From: an uncultured Bacteroidota bacterium
Lineage (GTDB): Bacteria; Bacteroidota; Bacteroidia; Bacteroidales; F082
DNA: 64,000 nucleotides
Assembly: GCA_913055825.1 (NCBI GenBank)
Contig: CAJXKB010000001.1
Location: 1 to 64,000, forward strand
Reading direction: 5' to 3'
In this document: piece by piece, positions 59,086-64,000 of the stretch
Position numbering within the stretch: position 1 is the stretch's first letter
How the letters are laid out: each line of letters opens with the position of its first letter
Made by a program: the position numbers and the translations under genes
The notes under the pieces: model-generated
The model's database searches: none
What the model saw: only the letters and a program-made list of their open reading frames with translations
What the model was told of the DNA's origin: nothing

Positions 59086-60414
59086 ATGAATGTACGAACC
59101 AAAAGTAGCAATATGGGTTTGATTCTTGTTTTAATCATGGTAAGTCTGCTCATCGGAAGTTGTACCCATGCGCCCATTCAATATTTTGATAATACCCCTG
59201 TGGTAAGTAATTCTTGTAGTGCTGATACGGTATATTTTCAAAATGAGATATTGCCTTTATTGAATTCGACTTGTGCCACAACCGGTTGTCATAATGCCGT
59301 TAGCGCCAAACATGATGTTGTATTAACCGATTATAACTCGGTGATGCATACCGGAGGAATTAACCTGGCATTGCCTTCGGAAAGTAAAATTTATAAGGTA
59401 TTGTTAAAATCGAATGACGAACGAATGCCGCCAAGTCCGGCACAAGCCTGGACAAGCAGCCAGGCCAACAGGCTTTTAACATGGATTAGTCAGGGAGCCA
59501 TCAACAATGCCTGCCTCGAAGCGGCTTGTGATACCACGCATGTGACTTTTAAAGCCAGTGTAGATCCCATTTTTCAAACCAATTGTTATGGATGTCATTC
59601 GGCAACCAATGCCTCGGGTAACATTGACCTGACCAATTTTGACCAGCTTGCCATCCTCATCAATAACGGTTCTTTGCTTGGTTCCATCCGTCACGATGCC
59701 GGATACAGTCCTATGCCTAAAGGTTCGTCAAAATTAAGTGATTGCGAAATAAATACAATTGCCATTTGGGTAAGGGATACCACGCTTACCAGCAGCGGCG
59801 GTGGTGGTTCTACAGGAAGTACCTGCGATCCTGATACAGTTTATTTCCAAAATACAGTGCTTCCTCTTTTAACTTCGGGGTGTGCCGTTTCGGGTTGCCA
59901 CGATGCCACCACTCGCAAACATGGCGTGCAGCTTACCGATTATAGTTCCATTATGCAAACAGGAGGGGTGAGTGCCGGCAATCCAAACGGAAGTAAATTA
60001 TACACCATTCTTTCCTCTGGCGGAGGTGACAAAGATGATGACATTATGCCCCCCTATCCCCGGGCACCCTTTACCACCGACCAAAAAAACATCGTGAAAA
60101 ACTGGATCCTTCAAGGTGCAAAAAATAATTTTTGTGACTCCGGATGTGATACCACTAACGTTACCTTTTCGGGAAGTGTTTTTCCCATCGTGGAAACCTA
60201 TTGCCTTAGTTGTCACAACGGAAACAGCCCCGGCGGCGGAATTTACCTTCGTAACTATAGCGATTTGGTAGCCGTTGCCAACAATGGTAAATTAATGGGT
60301 AGCATCAGGCACGACCAAGGCTACTCTCCCATGCCCAAAAACGGAAATAAATTATCCGATTGTCAAATAGCAACCTTTAATATCTGGATTAAAAATGGAA
60401 CACCGAACAATTAA
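59086..60414 (+). CDS. Lipoprotein with four cytochrome-c-like heme domains
   Basis: The 442-residue lipoprotein (lipobox IGSC, Cys26) has four c-type-like units in two tandem pairs. Units 1 and 3 carry the rarer C-x4-C-H motif (CATTGCH at 63-69, CAVSGCH at 266-272). Units 2 and 4 carry standard C-x2-C-H (CYGCH at 167-171, CLSCH at 373-377) and end with GSIRHDAGYSPMPKG-type text supplying the likely Met ligand. Units 1 and 3 share FQN..LPLL and LTDY.S.M.TGG. It is an internal duplication of a two-domain module. It starts the redox cluster and overlaps the next gene by 20 bp. It is probably outer-membrane or periplasm anchored. Confidence 0.85.
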   Translation: MNVRTKSSNMGLILVLIMVSLLIGSCTHAPIQYFDNTPVVSNSCSADTVYFQNEILPLLNSTCATTGCHNAVSAKHDVVLTDYNSVMHTGGINLALPSESKIYKVLLKSNDERMPPSPAQAWTSSQANRLLTWISQGAINNACLEAACDTTHVTFKASVDPIFQTNCYGCHSATNASGNIDLTNFDQLAILINNGSLLGSIRHDAGYSPMPKGSSKLSDCEINTIAIWVRDTTLTSSGGGGSTGSTCDPDTVYFQNTVLPLLTSGCAVSGCHDATTRKHGVQLTDYSSIMQTGGVSAGNPNGSKLYTILSSGGGDKDDDIMPPYPRAPFTTDQKNIVKNWILQGAKNNFCDSGCDTTNVTFSGSVFPIVETYCLSCHNGNSPGGGIYLRNYSDLVAVANNGKLMGSIRHDQGYSPMPKNGNKLSDCQIATFNIWIKNGTPNN

Positions 60415-60775
60415 AAACCTCTTGTTATTGGCGGGATTTATAGGAATGATTGTATTTTCATCCTGCTACAATGATAACTACGCAACGCTCTATCCTACAG
60501 GCGCTTGTGATACGACCAATGTAACGTTTACGGCCAGTGTGATGCCTGTTATCAGTGCAAACTGTACCGGATGCCACAGTGGAAGTGCTCCCGCAGGAAA
60601 CCTCTCTTTAACCAATTATAATGATGTGGTGGCTTCGCTAAACAGCGGCCGGTTAATGGGAAGCATTCGCCACGATCCGGGCTATTCAGCTATGCCGAAG
60701 GGGGGAAACAAACTCAGTAACTGCGACATCGCCAAAATCACCAACTGGATAAACCAGGGATTTCCGGACAATTAA
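60395..60775 (+). CDS. Small single-heme cytochrome-c-like lipoprotein
   Basis: The 126-residue lipoprotein has lipobox FSSC (Cys24) and one heme motif CTGCH (about 57-61) followed by NLSLTNYNDVVASLNSGRLM and SIRHDPGYSAMPKGGNKLSN. It is a third copy of the type-2 domain seen at residues 150-230 and 355-440 of the preceding protein. Its first 20 bp overlap that gene, so translation is coupled. It is probably an electron shuttle or partner of the larger cytochrome. Confidence 0.85.
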   Translation: MEHRTIKNLLLLAGFIGMIVFSSCYNDNYATLYPTGACDTTNVTFTASVMPVISANCTGCHSGSAPAGNLSLTNYNDVVASLNSGRLMGSIRHDPGYSAMPKGGNKLSNCDIAKITNWINQGFPDN

Positions 60776-60824
60776 CAAAGCAAAAAATAAAAATAATTAA
60801 TTCACATTTAAAACGTAAAATATT

Positions 60825-61241
60825 ATGAATAGAAAAAAGTTTATCAAAACATCATTCGCCATGGCGGCGCTTGGATTAACAAGCTCTTCTTTATTTTTGG
60901 AAAGTTGTACAAAATCAAATCCCCAGCCGGGAAATGGTACAGTAAATTTTACCTTGGACCTCTCTAAGCCTGCTAATTCGGCATTAAATAAATCCGGGGG
61001 GTCTGTTATTACACACAACATTATTGTAATTAATACAAATGGCTCGTTCAAAGCACTTTCAGACATTTGTACACATCAGGGGTGCAGTGTTAATTATAAC
61101 AAGAACAGCAACAATATAATTTGCCCTTGTCATGGAGGGGCTTTTGATTTGAATGGAAGTGTTTTAGGAGGGCCGCCGCCTTCATCTCTCAAAAAATATT
61201 CTGTAACAAAAAGTGGAAACATCCTAACGATTACGGGTTAA
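60825..61241 (+). CDS. Rieske [2Fe-2S] protein
   Basis: The 138-residue protein has a Tat-like or lipoprotein start (MNRKKFIKTSFAMAALGLTS, Cys27 in FLESC) and a Rieske centre: SDICTHQGCSVNYNKN and NIICPCHGGAFDLNGSVLGG (Cys-x-His ... Cys-x2-His), then GPPPSSLKKYSV. This is the arsenite-oxidase/photosynthetic type of small Rieske fold. It lies in the redox cluster, 49 bp after the small cytochrome. Its electron partner is not shown. Confidence 0.9.
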   Translation: MNRKKFIKTSFAMAALGLTSSSLFLESCTKSNPQPGNGTVNFTLDLSKPANSALNKSGGSVITHNIIVINTNGSFKALSDICTHQGCSVNYNKNSNNIICPCHGGAFDLNGSVLGGPPPSSLKKYSVTKSGNILTITG

Positions 61242-61256
61242 TTAAAGGTTTCAACA

Positions 61257-61688
61257 ATGAAAAAAGCAATTCGAATAGGTACCATTGGGGCCATTACAGC
61301 CCTGCTTGCTGCAATGTATGTTTGGTTTTTTGTTTATAACAAACCCCATCAAAATTTTGAAATGGCAAAACCCGAAAAAGTACTCAGTGCAAGTCAATGT
61401 TTTGAGAACTTTTCTAAAAACAACACCCCCGACGACGGAAAAGTCCTTGAAATTTATGGCATTCCGTCCTCTATTGAGACTGCCGATTCAATGGTGGTGG
61501 TCTGTTTTTATTTTAAAAAAGGAATGTTTGGCGATGAAGGCATCCGATGTACCTTGCTTCCCAAATTTCAAAAAGCAGCCTCCAAATTATCTACTACCGA
61601 CACGGTTTATATTAAGGGTTTTTGTGCCGGATACAATGGAACCGATGTGATTTTTGAAAAGAGCTCAATTATTAATAAAGACAAATAA
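61257..61688 (+). CDS. Membrane-anchored OB-fold (tRNA_anti-like) protein
   Basis: The 143-residue protein has one N-terminal TM (about 7-27) and a soluble region with an OB-fold-like strand pattern: GKVLEIYGIPSSIETADSMV, EGIRCTLLPKFQKAASKL, TDTVYIKGFCAGYNGTDVIF. It matches the general look of the tRNA_anti-like family found in many Bacteroidota envelope proteins. The ligand is unknown. It lies between the Rieske and YceI genes (15- and 25-bp gaps). Confidence 0.7.
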   Translation: MKKAIRIGTIGAITALLAAMYVWFFVYNKPHQNFEMAKPEKVLSASQCFENFSKNNTPDDGKVLEIYGIPSSIETADSMVVVCFYFKKGMFGDEGIRCTLLPKFQKAASKLSTTDTVYIKGFCAGYNGTDVIFEKSSIINKDK

Positions 61689-61713
61689 ATCAGTTAATTA
61701 AAAATTTATAAAC

Positions 61714-62265
61714 ATGAAAAACGTACTCATCACTATTTTTATTATACTTTTTGCCATGCCTTCTTTCGGGCAACGTTTTATTACCAAAACCGGTAAAGTT
61801 AGTTTTTATTCGGATGCTCCACTCGAAAAAATTGAAGCTGTTAATAATACGGTAAACTGCGCAATGGATACGCAATCAGGATTTTTTGTGGTGAAAATAT
61901 TAATGCGATCGTTTGTCTTTGAAAAAGAACTGATGCAGGAACATTTTAATGAAGAATATGTGGAAAGCGAAAAATTCCCCAATGCCTTTTTTAAAGGACA
62001 AGTACAAAATTTGAAACAGATCAACTTCAAGAAGGAGGGCATCTATCCGGTTACCATTGCCGGGCAAATGACAATCCACGGCAAAACACAGCCGGTAAAA
62101 GCTACCGGAACCTTTGCCATTTCGAAAGGTGCCATCATTGCCTCCGGTAAATTTCCTATAAAAATCTCCGACTATGGTATTTCCATTCCGGGTGCAGTAG
62201 TGGGAAAAATTTCTGAAAATGTTGAAATTCATGTTCATTTTAACTTAAAACCACTCAAACAGTAA
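61714..62265 (+). CDS. YceI family periplasmic protein
   Basis: The 183-residue protein has a signal peptide (MKNVLITIFIILFAMPSFGQ) and a YceI lipocalin-like domain: TKTGKVSFYSDAPLEKIEAV, MQEHFNEEYVESEKFPNAFF, PVTIAGQMTIHGKTQPVKAT, ISDYGISIPGAVVGKISENV. YceI proteins bind isoprenoid lipids, probably quinone-like, which would fit a cluster with cytochromes and Rieske (inference). Confidence 0.9.
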   Translation: MKNVLITIFIILFAMPSFGQRFITKTGKVSFYSDAPLEKIEAVNNTVNCAMDTQSGFFVVKILMRSFVFEKELMQEHFNEEYVESEKFPNAFFKGQVQNLKQINFKKEGIYPVTIAGQMTIHGKTQPVKATGTFAISKGAIIASGKFPIKISDYGISIPGAVVGKISENVEIHVHFNLKPLKQ

Positions 62266-62269
62266 ACCC

Positions 62270-63157
62270 ATGAAAAAAATAACCGTAATTTTCATCTTGG
62301 TATTGGGCTTTTCAGGTAAAGGATTTTCACAAGAAAATTTAATGAATTTATTTGATACTGAGCCACAAACAATTTATACACAAGCAACCTTTAAAACTAC
62401 ACGAATTGTGTTGGGACAATCGATAGAAAATCCCGGCAAAGGCAACCTTATTTTCGTAATACAGCATCATTTTGGGAATATAAACCAAGGGCTGTATCAA
62501 TTTTTTGGCCTTGACCAGGCAACTATAAGGTTAGGATTTGAGTACGGCCTTACTGATTGGCTGCAATTGGGTGTCGGGCGCAGTTCGTTTGGTAAAACCT
62601 ATGATGCAAATGTAAAAGTTAAAATCCTTCGACAAAGCACCGGAAAAAGAAATATGCCAATATCCCTGAGCTATTTTGGTAGTATTGGGGTTAACACACT
62701 TCACCAAACTACAATCGGAAAATATTATTTTACAAATCGTATCTCCTTTCTAAACCAGTTGCTCATTGCACGAAAATTTAGCTCTGCAATATCCTTGCAA
62801 ATCACCCCGTCCCTCGTGCATAGAAACCTGGTACAAACACCTTCCGAAGACAACAATGTATTTGCCCTTGGAGCCGGCGGAAGGTTTAAACTCAGCCATC
62901 ACACCAGCTTGAACCTCGAATATTTTTACCTGCTCTCAAAACAAACCGCTGCCACTTACCACAATAGTTTTTCAATTGGCTTTGATGTGGAAACGGGAGG
63001 ACATGTGTTTCAAATGTATGTGTCTAACTCACAAGGAATCATAGGGCAGAATTTTATCCCCGGAACTACCGGAAACTGGCTTAATGGAGATGTTGTTATC
63101 GGATTTAACATTACCCGGGCATTTGTAATTAAAAAACCAAAACAGTTCAAGAAATAG
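62270..63157 (+). CDS. DUF5777-like outer-membrane beta-barrel protein
   Basis: The 295-residue protein has a signal peptide (about 1-20) and a body of alternating beta strands with porin-like text: NLIFVIQHHFGNINQGLYQF FGLDQATIRLGFEYGLTDWL QLGVGRSSFGKTYDANVKVK (in blocks), ending ITRAFVIKKPKQFKK. It resembles the DUF5777 barrel family that often accompanies YceI and cytochrome genes in Bacteroidota. It is 4 bp after yceI and ends the cluster. The substrate is unknown. Confidence 0.8.
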   Translation: MKKITVIFILVLGFSGKGFSQENLMNLFDTEPQTIYTQATFKTTRIVLGQSIENPGKGNLIFVIQHHFGNINQGLYQFFGLDQATIRLGFEYGLTDWLQLGVGRSSFGKTYDANVKVKILRQSTGKRNMPISLSYFGSIGVNTLHQTTIGKYYFTNRISFLNQLLIARKFSSAISLQITPSLVHRNLVQTPSEDNNVFALGAGGRFKLSHHTSLNLEYFYLLSKQTAATYHNSFSIGFDVETGGHVFQMYVSNSQGIIGQNFIPGTTGNWLNGDVVIGFNITRAFVIKKPKQFKK

Positions 63158-63233
63158 TAATTCTGTTTCTCTATTGGTCAACGATGAGACAAAAAATCTT
63201 CCGTACTTTTACCCCGTCTAAAACACGAAAGTC

Positions 63234-64000
63234 ATGTATCATCCACCCGATTATTTTCAAATTGATGAATTACTCACCGATGAACACAAGCTCATCCGAC
63301 AATCGGTTCGCCAATGGGTTGAACGTGAAGTAAAACCGGTGATTGACCGTTATGCGCAAAAACATGAAGCCCTCCCAAAAGACCTGATGCGGCAAATGGG
63401 CCAATTGGGTGCTTTAGGCCCGTTTATTCCTGAAAAATATGGTGGTGCAGGCCTTGATCATATTTCATATGGCATCATTATGGCCGAATTAGAAAGGGGC
63501 GACTCGGCAATACGGTCCAGTGCCTCGGTCCAGTCTTCGCTGGTGATGTATCCTATTTATGCTTTTGGCAGCGAAGCACAGCGTAAAAAATACCTTCCCA
63601 AATTAGCTTCCGGAGAATGGATTGGAGCATACGGCCTTACCGAACCCAACCACGGCTCCGACCCGGGAAGCATGCTCAGCCGGTTTGAAGACAAAGGTGA
63701 TTATTTTTTACTGAATGGCGCCAAAATGTGGATTACCAATTCGCCCATCTGCGATGTGGCCGTGGTGTGGGCAAAAGATGAAAACGGCAAAGTGAAGGGA
63801 TTGATTTTGGAAAGGGGCATGGAGGGTTTTTCCACTCCGGAAATCGTTGATAAATGGTCGCTGAGGGCCTCGGCTACCGGCGAAATGGTTTTCGATAATG
63901 TGAAAGTCCCAAAAGAAAACTTATTACCCGGCATCAAAGGGCTCAAAGGACCGCTCATGTGCCTCAATTCGGCTCGTTACGGTATTGCCTGGGGTGTGCT
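63234..64000 (+). CDS. Glutaryl-CoA dehydrogenase-like acyl-CoA dehydrogenase (truncated by window edge)
   Basis: The frame opens at ATG 63234 and runs to the window end (255 complete codons). It reads MYHPPDYFQIDELLTDEHKL, then SASVQSSLVMYPIYAFGSEA, YGLTEPNHGSDPGSMLSRFE and NGAKMWITNSPICDVAVVWA. The FAD-binding YGLTEPNHGSDP and the SVQSSLVM-x-PIYA text are specific to glutaryl-CoA-dehydrogenase-type enzymes (lysine/tryptophan catabolism) among acyl-CoA dehydrogenases. The catalytic Glu lies beyond the window. A TACTTTTA box (63204-63211, seven of eight) precedes it. Confidence 0.9.
   Translation, partial: MYHPPDYFQIDELLTDEHKLIRQSVRQWVEREVKPVIDRYAQKHEALPKDLMRQMGQLGALGPFIPEKYGGAGLDHISYGIIMAELERGDSAIRSSASVQSSLVMYPIYAFGSEAQRKKYLPKLASGEWIGAYGLTEPNHGSDPGSMLSRFEDKGDYFLLNGAKMWITNSPICDVAVVWAKDENGKVKGLILERGMEGFSTPEIVDKWSLRASATGEMVFDNVKVPKENLLPGIKGLKGPLMCLNSARYGIAWGV

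Noticed and set aside
1-64000. tRNA or rRNA genes
   Set aside because: I saw no convincing cloverleaf or rRNA sequence by eye; a tRNAscan-SE or Infernal run would settle this.

Overview
The window looks like chromosome of a Bacteroidota bacterium, probably class Bacteroidia (inference). Direct signs are gldD and gldE, a secreted M1 peptidase with a type IX secretion C-terminal domain, DUF4292 and TPR genes next to dut, two-subunit 2-oxoacid:ferredoxin oxidoreductase, and many promoters of the Bacteroidota form TAnnTTTG with few Shine-Dalgarno sequences. Two parS-like sites flank mnmG (41985-42000 exact, 43884-43899 one mismatch), so this segment probably lies in the origin-proximal, ParB-bound part of the chromosome.

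Layout. 1-411: start of a THUMP-type RNA methyltransferase. 541-9800: accessory region with a DUF4258/DUF2283 pair, a coiled-coil protein, two four-helix-bundle (S23/TIGR02436-type) genes with short-repeat arrays, an exopolysaccharide export pair (SLBB/Wza-like plus Wzz-like) under a well-formed promoter, a decayed HEPN-like gene, an HTH regulator, a decayed IS transposase and a GC-rich nested-hairpin element. 9800-35700: housekeeping genes (YitT, rluB, Usp, YraN, higBA, tilS, pyk, korAB, a ferredoxin, an EnvC-like/DUF4292/TPR/dut cluster, rng, a 29-residue COX24-like protein, HU, mutY, ssb, MFS, gldE, gldD). 35770-48500: flippase, an orphan 1223-residue histidine kinase, methyltransferase, mnmG-ybeY and an RsbW-like gene, M1 peptidase, epimerase, acpS. 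48500-57000: kbl, mnmA, mreBCD, a third four-helix-bundle element between mreB and purH, and an ABC permease. 57000-63160: ECF sigma factor with a membrane-anchored beta-barrel partner, then an envelope redox cluster (repeat cytochrome-c lipoproteins, Rieske protein, OB-fold protein, YceI, DUF5777 barrel). 63234-64000: start of a glutaryl-CoA-dehydrogenase-like gene.

The most unusual pattern is that three separate four-helix-bundle genes each sit against an array of very short degenerate repeats, and each array has its own unit: 10-11 bp around TTCAA, 7 bp ATGGTGA/ATGGTTA in blocks of three, and 7 bp AACTCCA inside a larger palindromic module. Array-only fragments of two of these types, and of a fourth heptad type, lie elsewhere in the window. 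One copy splits the purH-mreB neighbourhood. This looks like a family of array-bearing genetic elements of unknown function and is the best candidate here for an undescribed system.
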